64,000 nucleotides of DNA from JAEUQQ01 sp963697285 (lineage in GTDB: Bacteria; Acidobacteriota; Vicinamibacteria; Vicinamibacterales; JAFNAJ01), in contig CAVONI010000012.1 in NCBI GenBank assembly GCA_963697285.1, positions 806,001 through 870,000 on the forward strand. Reading direction: 5' to 3'. The notes beneath the pieces were generated by a model. That model was not told the DNA's origin and searched no databases. It worked only from the letters and a program-made list of their open reading frames with translations. Shown here piece by piece: positions 49,625 to 62,200 of the stretch; the stretch's first letter is position 1, and each line of letters opens with the position of its first letter. The position numbers were made by a program, and so were the translations under genes.

Positions 49625-50100
49625 GTGACGTACGAGCACATCTTCCAGCCGCTGCAGTTCCGCAATCTCACGATCAAGAACCGGGTCGTGCGCTCGAACG
49701 TCTCGGGCCGCTTCGACAACTACCGCCACATCCCCCTTCTGGCGCGCGGTCGGCGACGCGGTGCACGCGCACGACTGCACGTTCATCCTCCAGCTCAGTC
49801 ACGGTGGACGCGGTGATCTGCACCGGCGGATTCCAGACCGCCGCCGTCATCGATGGGGCGAACGCCCGCGGCGACTGCGACGCGGTCAGCATCGCGCGCC
49901 CCCTGATCGCCAACCCCGACCTCGTCGAGCGCTTCCGACTCGGCCAGGGACGGCCGGATCGGCCGTGCACCTACTGCAATCGCTGTCTCGCGAACGTCAT
50001 CGAGCACCCGCTCGGGTGCTACGACGAGTCGCGTTTCCCGTCACGAGAGGCGATGGTGGCCGAGATCCTGTCGGTCTTCCAGCCGCCGTCCCTCGCCTGA
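49625..50100 (+). pseudogene. Decayed NADH:flavin oxidoreductase (old yellow enzyme family)
   Basis: The GTG at 49625 keeps a good GGAGG site and opens TYEHIFQPLQFRNLTIKNRVVRSNVSGRFDNY, the standard N-terminus. Then about 40 residues are missing, followed in another frame by RAVGDAVHAHDCTFILQLSHGGR, then a jump of roughly 240 residues to VDAVICTGGFQTAAVIDGANARGDCDAVSIARPLIANPDLV and CTYCNRCL at the C-terminus. These are real internal deletions removing the FMN and active-site core, not single-base errors, so the gene is dead. It lies just before the peroxidase gene and was probably its operon partner. Confidence 0.85.
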
Positions 50101-50121
50101 CCCGTCACGGAGGCCCCGCCA

Positions 50122-51903
50122 ATGCCTGCAGACCTCGTCTCGCTCATCGGCAACCTGCTCAAGAAGCGTCCCTGGCACGACCTCCCGCCCCTGCTGGCGA
50201 TGCACCAGTTGATCGGGATCCGCGACGACCTGCGCGCAAAGAACCTGTTCGACACCGAGGAACCGCCGATGGCGACCGGCGCGCCGACCACTGATCCCGT
50301 GTTGCTCAGTACGCGCACGGCCGACGGCTCGCACAACGACCTGCGCTGCCCCCACATGGGCGCCGCCGGGCGCCGGTTCGGCCGCAACATGCCGCTCGAT
50401 CAGACGTTCCCCGACACGGCCCGGCTGATGGTGCCCAACCCGCGCGAGGTCAGCCGCGTGCTCATGACGCGCGACGAGTTCAGGCCGGCGACGATCCTGA
50501 ACCTGCTCGCGGGGGCGTGGATCCAGTTCATGGTGCACGACTGGTTCGCGCACCCGCTGTCGGAGGATCGCACCATCGACATCCCCACGGCAGCCGACGA
50601 CGACTGGGGCGCGCCGGCCATCACGGTGCCCGCGTCGAAGCCCGACGCGGCCGTCGCGGGCTCGACCCGCCCGCCGGCGTACGCGAATCTCAACAGCCAC
50701 TGGTGGGATGCGTCGCAGATCTACGGATCGGACGCCGACATGGCCGTGCGCCTGCGCGCGCACGTCGGCGGCCGGATGCGCATCGAACCCACCGGGCTGC
50801 TGCCCGTGGATCCCGAGACCGGCGTGCACGTCGGCGGCTTCACCGACAACTGGTGGATCGGCCTCGCGATGCTGCACACGCTCTTCACGCTCGAGCACAA
50901 CCACATCTGCTCGCTGCTCGCGGCCCAGCATCCCGACTGGGACGACACGCAGCTCTTCGCGAAGGCGAAGCTGATCAACTCCGCCCTGATGGCGAAGATC
51001 CACACGCTCGAGTGGACGTGCGCCATCCTGCCGCATCCCGTCGTGCAGAGGGCGATGAACGTGAACTGGTCGGGCTTGACCGGCCAGGAACTGCAGGACG
51101 CCCTCGACTTCATCGACGACAACGAGTTGATCGGCGGCATCGTCGGCTCGAAGGCCGACCACCACTCGGCACCGTTCTCCCTCACGGAGGAGTTCGTGGC
51201 GGTGTACCGGATGCACCCGCTGATTCCCGACGAGCTGGCGTTCCGGTCGCTGGCCACCGGCGGCGTGCTCGAGACGCGGACCCTGCACGAGGTCTCCGGG
51301 CAGCGGACGCCACACATCGCCGAGCGCCTGTCGATGCCCGATCTGCTGTACTCGTTTGGCACGAGTCATCCTGGCGCGGTCACGCTGCACAATTATCCGC
51401 GCCACCTGCAGAACCTGACCAAGGACAACGGCGAACGGCTCGACCTGGCGGCCGTCGACATCCTCCGCGATCGTGAGCGTGGCGTGCCGCGCTACAACGC
51501 CTTCAGGCGACTGCTGCGCAAGGCGCCGGTGCGGTCGTTCGAGGAGTTGACCGACAACCCCCAATGGCGCGAGCAACTCCGCCAGGTGTACGCCAACGAC
51601 ATCGAGCTGGTTGACCTGATGACCGGGCTCTACGCCGAACCGCTGCCGAAGGGGTTCGGGTTCAGCGAGACCGCGTTCCGGATCTTCGTGCTGATGGCGT
51701 CACGGCGCCTGAAGAGCGACCGCTTCTTCACCGATTCGTTCACGCCCGAGGTCTACACCCAGTTCGGGCTCGACTACATCGGGACGAACACGATGCTCAC
51801 GGTGCTGACGCGGCACTACCCGCAGCTGGCGCCCGCGCTCGAAGGGGTGACGAACGCCTTCGCGCCGTGGAAGGCGGTGCAGCGCGGGCCTACGGGTGCG
51901 TGA
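50122..51903 (+). CDS. Animal-type heme peroxidase, cyclooxygenase/alpha-dioxygenase-like
   Basis: A 593-residue protein of the peroxidase-cyclooxygenase superfamily. AGAWIQFMVHDWFAHPL carries the distal heme His (about 139). LHTLFTLEHNHICSLLAAQHPDWDDTQLFAKAKLINSALMAKIHTLEWTCAILPHP is the conserved helical core. EEFVAVYRMHPLIPDELAF holds the catalytic Tyr (about 362) and the proximal His (about 365), as in prostaglandin synthases and plant alpha-dioxygenases. It has no signal peptide and should oxygenate fatty acids or similar lipids. A strong link to the neighbouring flavin oxidoreductase is seen in gene order, but that partner is a pseudogene here. Its 3' end overlaps the convergent lipoprotein gene by 14 bases. 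Confidence 0.88.
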   Translation: MPADLVSLIGNLLKKRPWHDLPPLLAMHQLIGIRDDLRAKNLFDTEEPPMATGAPTTDPVLLSTRTADGSHNDLRCPHMGAAGRRFGRNMPLDQTFPDTARLMVPNPREVSRVLMTRDEFRPATILNLLAGAWIQFMVHDWFAHPLSEDRTIDIPTAADDDWGAPAITVPASKPDAAVAGSTRPPAYANLNSHWWDASQIYGSDADMAVRLRAHVGGRMRIEPTGLLPVDPETGVHVGGFTDNWWIGLAMLHTLFTLEHNHICSLLAAQHPDWDDTQLFAKAKLINSALMAKIHTLEWTCAILPHPVVQRAMNVNWSGLTGQELQDALDFIDDNELIGGIVGSKADHHSAPFSLTEEFVAVYRMHPLIPDELAFRSLATGGVLETRTLHEVSGQRTPHIAERLSMPDLLYSFGTSHPGAVTLHNYPRHLQNLTKDNGERLDLAAVDILRDRERGVPRYNAFRRLLRKAPVRSFEELTDNPQWREQLRQVYANDIELVDLMTGLYAEPLPKGFGFSETAFRIFVLMASRRLKSDRFFTDSFTPEVYTQFGLDYIGTNTMLTVLTRHYPQLAPALEGVTNAFAPWKAVQRGPTGA

Positions 51904-52306
51904 CCTGGATGGCGTAATCGACCGAATCCGACAGGTTGCCGGAGTCGAACACCTGGATGCAGAAGTTCCCGGGATTGGCGATGCCGCTCAGGACCGACGA
52001 CGTCCCGGCGCGGGCGTTCTGGTTGATCGCGACCGGCGTGCAGTTGGTGCCGTCCCATCCGCCAATCGCCACCCCGATGGCCATGGTCGCCAGCGGCGCC
52101 ACCGAGTTCAGCATGACGGTGAGCTGTCCGCTGGCCTTCACCGTGAAGGTGTACGTGTCGGTTTCCTGCGGGGCGATCGTCCCGGTATAACTTTCGGTGG
52201 TGAGTTCCGTCGGCGCGGTAGGGGTCGTCGAGTCGTCGCCGCACGCGGCGGCTGACAGGGCGAGCCCACAGACGAGGACGAGAGACAAGGGACGACGCCA
52301 CATCAT
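51890..52306 (-). CDS. Lipoprotein with PPC-like beta-sandwich
   Basis: About 138 residues. CGGAGC lies eight bases before the ATG pair at 52306/52303. The lipobox LALSAAAC is followed by a Thr/Pro-rich linker and a beta-sandwich: ESYTGTIAPQETDTYTFTVKASGQLTVMLNSVAPLATMAIGVAIGGWDGTNCTP, ending NFCIQVFDSGNLSDSVDYAIQVTHP. This is the pattern of bacterial pre-peptidase C-terminal (PPC) domains, often found in secreted proteases but here standing alone. Two cysteines may pair. It lies downstream of the giant gene on the same strand but 213 bases away. Confidence 0.78.
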   Translation of the reverse strand: MMWRRPLSLVLVCGLALSAAACGDDSTTPTAPTELTTESYTGTIAPQETDTYTFTVKASGQLTVMLNSVAPLATMAIGVAIGGWDGTNCTPVAINQNARAGTSSVLSGIANPGNFCIQVFDSGNLSDSVDYAIQVTHP

Positions 52307-52518
52307 GAAGAATTGCTCCGGAAAACCGTAACGCACCACGGCCGGCGAACCGCGGTCAGCGGGCGACCGCCGCGCGGGTCATCCGTACGGCATCGGCTAG
52401 CATAGCAACGTCCGTGCCCGGCGACAAACAGTTCCCGTCGCGGCGGTTCCAGGCCGGCGGAGAACGCACGACGGGCGGGGCTGGCTGCAGTCGGCTGCCT
52501 GCGGCCGGCCCCCAGCGG

Positions 52519-53255
52519 TCAGAAGGGCTGCACGCTGAAATTCAGGACGGTGCCGTCACGCCGCACGATCGACGACTGCCACACCGCATCGGTCCCGTCC
52601 GAGATGGCCTCGGCAAGGTCGACCGCCGCCTGCGCCTTCTGCGCCGCGTCGGAGCCACCCACCTGCGCCACGGCGAACATCAGCCGCCGCTGGCCGAAAG
52701 CCGGCACGGCGATCGTGAACCGCACGCGCATGCGGCCGCCAATCATCTGCGGCTCGACCAGCGCGGGCTTCAGCGCCAGCGCCTGGCTGCCCGCGAACAC
52801 CTGCACGACGAGGTCGCGGGACGTGTCCTTGACCCCGGTGATCACGTAGCGGTCGCCCGCCTGTGCCGCCGTCCGCACGTATTCGACCTCGTCAATCGTC
52901 TCCGACAGGTAGTCGACCTGCAGGGTGACGGGGGCCGACCTGGTGTTGACGAACGTGTCGCGCATCAGCACTACGCCGCTGTTCAGCACGTGCGAGACGG
53001 CCCGCGAGACGAGCACGCCACCGGTGCTGAACGGCGCGGTCTCGCCGACCACCTGGCCCGCGTCATCGGTGTACTGCAGCCGTTGCGGCAGGCACCCGAT
53101 GGGGTTGCCGTTCACGCGCACGTCGAGCGCGCGCCGCAACGAGGGGAGCTCGTCGTCACCAGCCGGGTTCGTCACCGAGAAGTCGCAGTAGAACTCGTAG
53201 CGCCGGCCCTGCAGGGTGAGTTCCAGGCCAGGGTCGACGTTGTAGGTGTTGTCGC
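52519..53255 (-). repeat. Unassigned protein module, copy C (C-terminal, shortened)
   Basis: About 245 residues ending the protein: NTYNVDPGLELTLQGRRYEF, VLMRDTFVNTRSAPVTLQVDY, RTAAQAGDRYVITG, VPAFGQRRLMFAVAQVGGSD and AQAAVDLAEAISDG. It keeps the core of copies A and B but lacks the LPPEA motif. Confidence 0.65.
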
Positions 53256-56200
53256 GGAACGCGCTGGACGCGACAATCTCGATTTCGTCCTCGTCGCCGG
53301 GTGTGTCAATCCGCGCGAAGTCGAAGCCGCGTGCGTTGCCGTCCGCGTCGAACGCGCTCGCCAGGACGATCCCCACCGGGATGGTCGGGATGACGAGTTC
53401 GCCGGCCTCGTCGGTCTGGAGCTGGCGCTCTGCGGTGGTCGCCGGGCCCACCTGGCCGGTGATCACGCTGACGTTGCTCTGGACGCCGACGAAGTCGCCC
53501 TCACCGTCGTCCTCTCCGGTGAGAATCGAGATCGTGCCCACGTCGGGTATCGCGACGTTCATCGGCAGCACCTGGCCTGACACGGTCACTGTGCCCGTGG
53601 CGCCAGCGCACCGATCGCCGTCGGTCTCGGCGACGCACGCCTGCAGCGTGAAGACGCCGAGCGACACGTTGGCGAGGGTGTAGCGGCCATCGGCATCGGT
53701 TGTCGTCGACCCGTAGATGCCGCCCCATGTCGCCGAGGGCACGAGCGCCACCGTCGCACCCTCGGCCGGCGAGCCGTCGTGGCGCGTCACGGTCCCGGTG
53801 ACCGTGCCCCATGCACCGAAGCTCACGTCACGTGTCGTCGCGCCCTGCGTGGGATCGGCGATCGTCCACGACGCGGCGACCGTCTGCAGCCCGCTCGGGT
53901 GATACACCTCGACCGAGGCCGGGCCCTCGACGACGCCCGAGGCACGGTACTGTCCCTGCCCATCCGCCTGGACCTGGACCTGGAGCAGGTCGCCTGGCGC
54001 ACTCATCTGTGACACGACGACCCACGCATCCGGCACGGGTGTCGAGCCGTCGTGTTCGTAGATCGTCCCCGTGAGCGTGCCCACCGGGATGACGACCGGC
54101 ACCGTGAGCGACTGCCCGCTGCCGGCCGGGAACGTCGCGAGTGCCTCGCCGAACACTTCCCCGCTGCCGAGGTAGATGCTGGCGCGAATCCGCATGCCCG
54201 GCGAGGCGTGCTGCACGCCCGTGAGCACGTATTGGCCGTTGGTCCCGCCCGACGTGCGGGCGACTTCCACGCCGTTCCCGACGTCGGCCACACTGATCGT
54301 CGCCTCGTCGATCGGCGTGACGCCATCGGCGGCCGTGACCGCCACCGTCAGCGTGCCGCTGCGGGTGAGCAGGTGCAGGTCGCGCTCGACGACCTGTCCT
54401 GCCATGACCGCCTGGGGCATGTTGAGCGGCGTCGTCGCTCCAGACGACGTCGAGGCCTTCATCCGATACGACCCCTGGCTCACGGCCAGGAAGGTGTACT
54501 CGCCAACCGGGTTCGTCACCGCGGTTCGCGTCGACACGGGGAAGGTGCGACGCAGTTCCACCGTCGCGTCGGCGACCGGCGCACCCTCGGCGAGCACCCT
54601 GCCCCGCACCTGTCCCACCGTGCCGCCCGTGAAGCTGATGTTCACGGTGATCGCCGACTGGCCGGCCGCGAGCGTGCCCGTCGTCGCGGGCGACGTCGAG
54701 CCCTGGTAGAGCGCCGTCGCCGAGTAGTTCGCGACGACCGGGTAGGTGAAGGCGAAGTCGCCGTTCGCGTCGGCGGTGACCGTCTTTGCGGCGTCGCGGA
54801 AGGGGTTCGACGCCGTGAACGTGACGACGGCCCCGGGCGCGGGCGTGGAGCCATCGAGCGTCACGCGTCCGGTCACGCTCGCGAACGGCGTGACGGTACT
54901 CGCGACGGGCACGACGAAATTGACGATCGCCGCGCGGTCCTCGTCTGTCAGCCCTGCAAGGGCTTCTGGCGGCAGTTGCGCCAGGCGTGACACCGCGCCG
55001 GTCGCCGCCGCCTGGTCGCGGTGCTCGGCACCGAAATGCAGGAACGCGACACGCTGGCCAGGCTGAAGCGTCAACGACGTCCACCGGCTCGTCAGGGTGC
55101 TCGACGTGCCCTCCGACCCGGTCGTCGTGGGCTGGGTACCGCCGGCACCGGCGAAGACGTGGCCGTAGCGACGCGTGCCCGAACTGCCGGTCACCACCCA
55201 TTGGTCGCCGGCCTGCAGCACGGCGTCGCCACTCGACGTCGCCTTGACCGTGTGGTTCCACGCCGCAAGGATCAGCGAGTCGATCGAGACGTCGAAGGTG
55301 AGCGGCGTGGTCGAGCGGTTCTCGTAGGTCTCGACGAAGCGCACGAAGTACCCGTCGGCCGGCACGAAGATCGACCGCGTGTGGAAGAGGCCCGCGATGG
55401 CGCTGGCGTCACTGGCAACGCGATACGGCAGCGCGAACTGCCGTCCGCCGGCCGCCACGTCAGCGACGTCTGCATAGTTCTCGCCGCTGTCCGTGCCCGA
55501 CCACGCCCGCGGGTGGAAGCGCTGGTGCGACGAATTCTGGGTCGTCGTGTAGACGCGTCCACCCGAGTTGAACCGGAACGCCGTGCCGTTGCCGTCGACC
55601 AGCGTCTGCGGCATCTGGACGCCGTCGAGCACGATGTCGTGCGCAAACGTCGTGACGCCCGACGGGATCGCGAAATCGTCTACCCCGACCGGCTCGGGCT
55701 CGAGGTTCGAGTTCCAGTCGGCCGCGACGAGCAGTACCGACGCCCCGAGCGGCACCTCGAGGCTGTAGCTCCCCGTCGAGTCGGTTTCGACGTAGTCGTC
55801 GAACGACGGGCCCGCATAGACCTCGAGGCTCGCCTCCGCAACAGGCTGGCCGCTCGTGTCGAGCACGCGTCCGGTGAGGGTCGTCAACTCGGGGAACGTG
55901 AGGGTGATCGGCACGTCGACGTCGTTCTGCGTGATCGTGCCCGTCTTCGTGTCGGTCGCGATGACGTCGTTGGGGGGCAGCCAGGCCACGACGCGATACT
56001 CGCCGAAGACCGGTATGGCCACGACCGACGTCGAGCGCGACGTCGCCCAGGTTGATGCGTTGTTCGGCCCGAACCGCGCGTTGACGTCGGCCCCGCCATA
56101 TTGCGATCCGTCGGCCCGCAGGACGGTCACGTGCAGATTCGCGGCGGGCGGCAGCGCAATCGCGACCGGTGTCGCGGGCGCGGCCGCCTCGACGGTCACG

Positions 56201-59200
56201 ATCACTTCCTTGAGGTTCGCCGTCACCAGGGGGTGCGAGCCGCGCACCGAGTGACGACCAACGAGCGCGTTCGTGATCGTGTACTGTCCGCTCGCGTTGG
56301 TGTAGCCGCGGAACGACTCGGCGCAGTTCACCGCCGTCGGCGTCGGCAACACGCAACTCTCGACCCGGGCGCCCGACAACGGCGTGCCGTCGTCGAGTGC
56401 CACCGTCACGAGGATCGATCCCACGTCCGACAGCACGAGGTCCTGCGTCGTCGTCTGGTTCGCCACCACGACAATCGGCTGCGTCACGCGAACGTTGTTC
56501 AGCGGATCGACGGTCGTCAGGTTGTAGTCGCCCGGCGCGACGCCCGCGAACGTGAACAGGCCCGTCGCGCTGCTCGATGTGACGCTCCGCGTGAACGTCG
56601 GCGTCGCCTGCGTCCCCTGGTAGAGTTGCACCGACACGCCGACGTTCGTCTCGTTCGGTCGCTTGACGCGCCCCGTGACAGTGCCCGTCGCCGGGTACTG
56701 CAAGTCACGCGACACTGGCGCAGGTGGCACCACCGTGATGATCGCCGACACCACGGTGTTCGAGACCGGATCGGTCGTGCGCACGAGGTAGGTGCCCGCG
56801 ACGACATTGGTGAACGTGTAGACGCCGCTGCCGTTGGTCGACAGTGTGCGCGCCGTGCCCGACGGCTGCGGCACCAGGCTCACGCTCCGGCCAGCCGGGA
56901 CGGTGTTGCCGGCGCCGTCTCGCACCGTGCCGCTGACCGTCGAGACCCCGATGTAGGCCAGGTCCTGCACGGTCGTCTGATCCACGGCGACCACCAGCGG
57001 CGCGCTCGTCGTGAGGTTGGTCGTCGAATCCACGGCCGACAGCGTGTAGGCCCCCGCCGGAACCTCGATGAACGCGAAGTTGCCCGACGTGTCGGTCGTG
57101 CGGCTGCGCGAGAAGCTGCCGGCCGTCAGCGACACCGTCCGCGAGGTGACTGCCGACCCGTCGAACCGCCTGAGCGTCCCCGACACGCCCCCAACGCCGA
57201 CGACGGTGATGTCGCGCGCGATCTCCTGCCCTTCGACCACCACCACGCCCGCGACCACCGTCGTGATGCTGCTCCCGCCCTGCGACGAGGGAACCGACGC
57301 GGTGAGGGTATAGGTGCCCGGCGGCACGCCGTAGACGCGATACGTGCCGTTGGTCGTGCTGATCGTGGCCGGCACGATCGTCAGCGCCGATGGCTCCGTG
57401 CGTTGGACCTGCACGGTGGCATTCGAGACGTTGACCACGGGCGTGCCCGTGTGGCGCGACACCATGCCCGCGATCATCGACGTGTTCGAGAAGACGATGT
57501 TCGTCGGCGCCGTCGTCACTCCTTCGGCGAACGTCCCGCTCACCAGCGGCGACACCACCGGCGTCGACGACGACGAGTGCACGCCCTCCACCGTGAACGG
57601 CGCCAGCGGCACCGAGATGTCGTTGAACGAGTTGGCGTTGCTGGTGACGAACCCGTAGTCACCGAGCGCGTTCGCCAGGTTGACCTGCTGCACGCGGCCG
57701 AAGAGGATCTCGCTGCTCCGGAAGCGCACGCTGGCGCTCGCGTTGCCCGTGCGCGGCACGGGCGTCGTCGCGTCGTGCTCGTACGCCTTGCCGCTCACCG
57801 TGCCGGCGATGGCGGGCAGCGGATTGAGCGCGCTGAGGCCGTCGGCCGGCACCGCGAAGTTGCGGATCGTCGCGATCTCGACCGGGCTCAGCCCCTGGAT
57901 GGCTTCGGGCGGCAACTGCACGAGCCGCTCGGCGGCCGCGACCGCCGACGCCTGCGAGTACATCTTGGCGCCGAAGTGCATGAACGACACCGTCTGGCCG
58001 GGCTGAATGACCACATCCCAGCCGTAGGTGATCGTGTAGCCCGACGATGACGAATCGCTGCCGGCGCGCGTGACTGCCGACACCGTCTGCGTCGCCCCGG
58101 CGCCATCCAGCACCCAGGCGAACGACGTACCGTTCACGCCCGCGGCGAGGTTGGCATCGGTGGACCTGCGCACCACCAGCCAGCGGTCATCCGCGGTGAA
58201 CTCGCTGTCGCCGCTCGACGAGAGGCGCAGGCCATTCACGCCCTGCTGGTACACGCGGTTGGCAATGGCGACGTTCACCGTCACCGGCGCTCCCGAGGTA
58301 TTGGTGAACGTCTCGAGGTACCGGGAGAAGTACTGTCGCGGCACCGCAATCTTGCGGGTCACGAGCAGGTCACCCATCTGCTGGCGTGTCGCGATCTCGC
58401 GCCCACCGTCTTCTGACGTCCCGAACGTCGATGCACCCGCGAACCGTGTCGTCGTGCCGGCGACCGTGACATCGAGCGCGAACGACTCGAACGACGACGA
58501 CGACCCCGAGTAGATGGTGTTGAGATCACTGCCGCCCTGGCGAATCACTGTCTGCCGGGCATTCGCGTCGTAGAGCGATGTCGGCAGCGTCACCGAGTTC
58601 GCCACGAGCGCAAGGTCGAGGGCCACGTTCCCGCCGAGGAACGGGATCTCGCCCGTCGCCTCGACGGCGAGCTTGCGCACCAGGTCGACGGCAGAGATCC
58701 TGAACGTGCCGGCCGGCACGTGCGGGATGACGTAGAAGCCCGCCGCATCGGTGTAGTCGGAATAGGAGCCCCCGATGGTCGGCGCGAACGCCTGGAGCTC
58801 GACCAGCTGGTTCGGCGCACCAGAGCCATCCGGGTTGAGCAATCGGCCTGACACCGTCCCATCGCCCGCGAGCACGAGCGTCCGCTCTTCGACCTCACCT
58901 GCCACGTCGAGCCGGATGTCGCGCACGATACCCCGCAACCGGCGCCCGTTGTCGAAGCCATAGACCGTGTAGGTGCCGAACCGCTGGTCGTCGAAGCTGA
59001 ACGAACCGTCGGCGGCCACCGGGTCGGCGAAGCCGCCGTAGGCACTGTTGAGGGAGACGAAGCCGCCAGCGGCCGGTGTCACGCCGTCCGGCCCGACGAG
59101 CACGCCGCGAATGGACGCAAGGGCCTCGAGCGACAGCGTGATCGGCTCTTCCTCGCTGGCGGTCAGCGTCCCTGTCCTGGTGTTCGATCGCAGTGAGCCT

Positions 59201-62200
59201 GACACGGCGCTGGCCGAGTAGGTCCCGACCATCAGGTTGCTGATGATGGCGATACCTTCCGCGTTGGTGACGCCCGTGCGCTTCTGCGTGCTGGCGCCGA
59301 TCTCCACGGTCACCGTCGCGCCGGGAGTCACCAGGCCGTCCTGATCGACGACCGTCGCGATGATCTGCGCCGTCGCCGGCAGCACCACGTCGACCGTCAC
59401 GGTCGCCCGCGGGGTGACCAGATTGGCGCTGGCCTGTCCGTAGACAACGCCGAGGGGCTCGCCGCGGTAGTCGAATCCCTGTGCGGTCGCGACGTCCTGC
59501 GCCACGACCGTCTTCGTCCCGAGCGGCAGGAAGTCGAACCGGAAGGCGCCGTTGGCGTCGGTCGTCACCCTCTCGCCACTCACCCGCACCGACGCGTTCG
59601 CGACCGGCGTGATGCCGTCGGCCCGCAGCACGCGTCCCTGCAGGATGCCGTAGTCGGCCAGCGTCAGGTCAGCGGTCACCACCTGGCCGTCGGTCTCGAT
59701 CGTCCCGTTCGCGTGCGCGTAGCGGTCCGAGGCCTGGTCGCGGGTGTTGACCGAGAACGATCCGATGAACACACCCTCGACGCGATAGACACCGTCGAGG
59801 CCTGCGTTCGTGATCACGGCGGCACTGCTGCCAAACACACTGCTCGCGTTCAGTGTCACGCGCGCGTTCGGCACGACGCCGCCGTCAGCGCGCACCGTTC
59901 CCGTCACGACACCACGTCCCAGGTAGCCGATGTCTGCCGTGACCTCGTCGCCGCTGGCGGCGATCACGGCGGTCGTCCGGCCGCGGTTACCGTTGGTGTC
60001 AGACGCCTCGAGCCGATACGTCCCCAGCGTCACCAGCGGGAATTCGAAGCTGCTCGCCTCGCCGGTGAACACCGAGGCCAGCGCGTCGCCGCCATTCCCC
60101 GGGAAGATCTGCACCAGCGCGCCGGCCGCCGCGAGGCTGCCGTCGGCCTTCCTCACCACGCCGCTGATCCGGCCGGCCTCGATCAGGATGACGTCCACGA
60201 ACGCGTACCCGTTCTGCCGGTTCATCGACGCGCGGCTGTATCCCAGCAGGTTCGTGCCGGGGTCACTCGCCTTCACCTCGACGGTCGGCGACTCGTTGAG
60301 TCCCTCGGCGAAGTAACGCCCGTCGAGCCCAGTCGCCGTCGAGATGATCTCGTTGCCGGCCTGGATCGAGACGTTCACGCCGGCCGCAGGGCCGTTCGGG
60401 CCGATGACCGTTCCGCGCACGACGCCACCGCGCACGGTGACCGTGAACGTGGTGCGGAGGACGCCCTGCGCGAACACGTCGACCTGCGTCGTCCCGCCGC
60501 TGATGCCGTCCAGCTGCAGCGTGGCGGTGGTCTGGCCTTCGAGGATCGTGATCGGCCCCACCGGCACCGCGACGTTGGCGTTGCGGCTCGTGAACGTCAG
60601 TGCCAGGCCACCGGCGCCGGCGGCAACCGAACTCGTCACCGTGGCAGGCACACGGTCGCCCGCCAGCATCAACACCGTGTCGACCGTCACGTCGCTCACC
60701 GCGCGCACCGTCAACAACATCGTCACGGGGTCGCTCGTGTTGCCGAACAGGTCGACGGCACTCGACGTGAGGGCGAGCGTCGTCCCCGGCGTCGCACCGG
60801 CCGGGACGTTGATCGTGAACTGCGCGCTCGCCGTCCCGAGCGCGGGTGAGAACGACCTGGCGTCGTTCAGCGTGAAGGCCCCGTCGCCGCGCAACGTGAT
60901 GCGCGACACGCCGACCTCATCGTCGGCGTCGGCGATGACGACCAGTTGCGTGCCCGGCACCGCCTCGAGGCGGCCGGTCGAGGTTCGCAGCGTCAGCCTC
61001 GGCGCCTGCTGGTCGGCGATGGTGAGCACGAGTTGCCCGGCATTCGCCGAGTTGTTCGACACGTCGGTGGCCGAGGCCGACAACGTGATCACCTGGCCTG
61101 CCGTCGCACTCGCCGGCACGTCGACGGCGAACGCGGTCGCCACGTCAACGAGCGCAGGGTCGATCGCGCGCGCCTCATCAGCCGTGGCCGCGCCCGTGGC
61201 CCGCAGCGTCAGCGCCTTCACGCCGCCGGCATCCGACGCGGCGACGATCACCTGGACACGTGTGCCGGGGATGACGCGGGCGCCGCTGGTCGTCCCGGTG
61301 ATGGCAACTGCAGGTGGCACGGCGTCGAGCACCGTGATCCCAATCTGCGCGGTGGATGACTGGCCCTTGCTGTCGCGGACCGACGCGGTCACCCGCACGA
61401 TGGATCCTGGCGCCGCGTCAGACGGCATGTTGAAGCCGAACGACTGCTGCGACGTCAGCACCATGGGCGACAGCGCCACGGTCGCGGTGTCGGTCGGGCG
61501 CCCCGTCTCGGCGCGGTACGCCACCTGCGTCAGGCCCACGTCGTCGGAAGCCGACACATTGAGCGTGAGACGTTGGTTGTTGCCCGCCGCGAACCCGTCG
61601 GCGGGAGACGTGATGATCACCGACGGTGCCTGGTCGGCGACGATCTCGACGACCGTCGCCACCGGCTGCGTGCCGCGGTTCCCCGACGTGTCGGTGGCAA
61701 CCGCAGCGATGGCCACCTGCGCCCCCGGGCCGGCAATGCTCGGCGCGGCAAGGAACGGGAGTACGAACGGTGCGCTGCGGTCAGTGAAGGTGAGCACGCC
61801 GGCCACGTAGAAGTCGACGAACGCGACATCGCTGGCCGCCCCCGCCGTCGCCGTGACGTCGACAGTCGTACCCTCGATCACGCGTCCGCCGTTTGCCGCC
61901 GTGACGGCCGTGATCTGCGGAGGCGTGCGATCGGTGGTGCTGAAGGTCGTGTCGAGCGGCGTGCCCTGCGCGTTGCCGGCGGCGTCGCTCGCGGCGGCCA
62001 CGTGCAAGCCGTATGACGTGTCGTCGAGCAGGGGGAAGGCCGGCGTGAACACGACGACCGTGTTGCCGAACAGGTAGTCGGTGCGCCCGGCGAGCGTCTC
62101 GCCACCGCGCCGGACGACGATCGGCGCGCCCGCGAACCTCGCCGGATCGACGGGTTCGCTGAACTGCACGCGGACGGCCGACGTCACGGGCACGCCGCTC

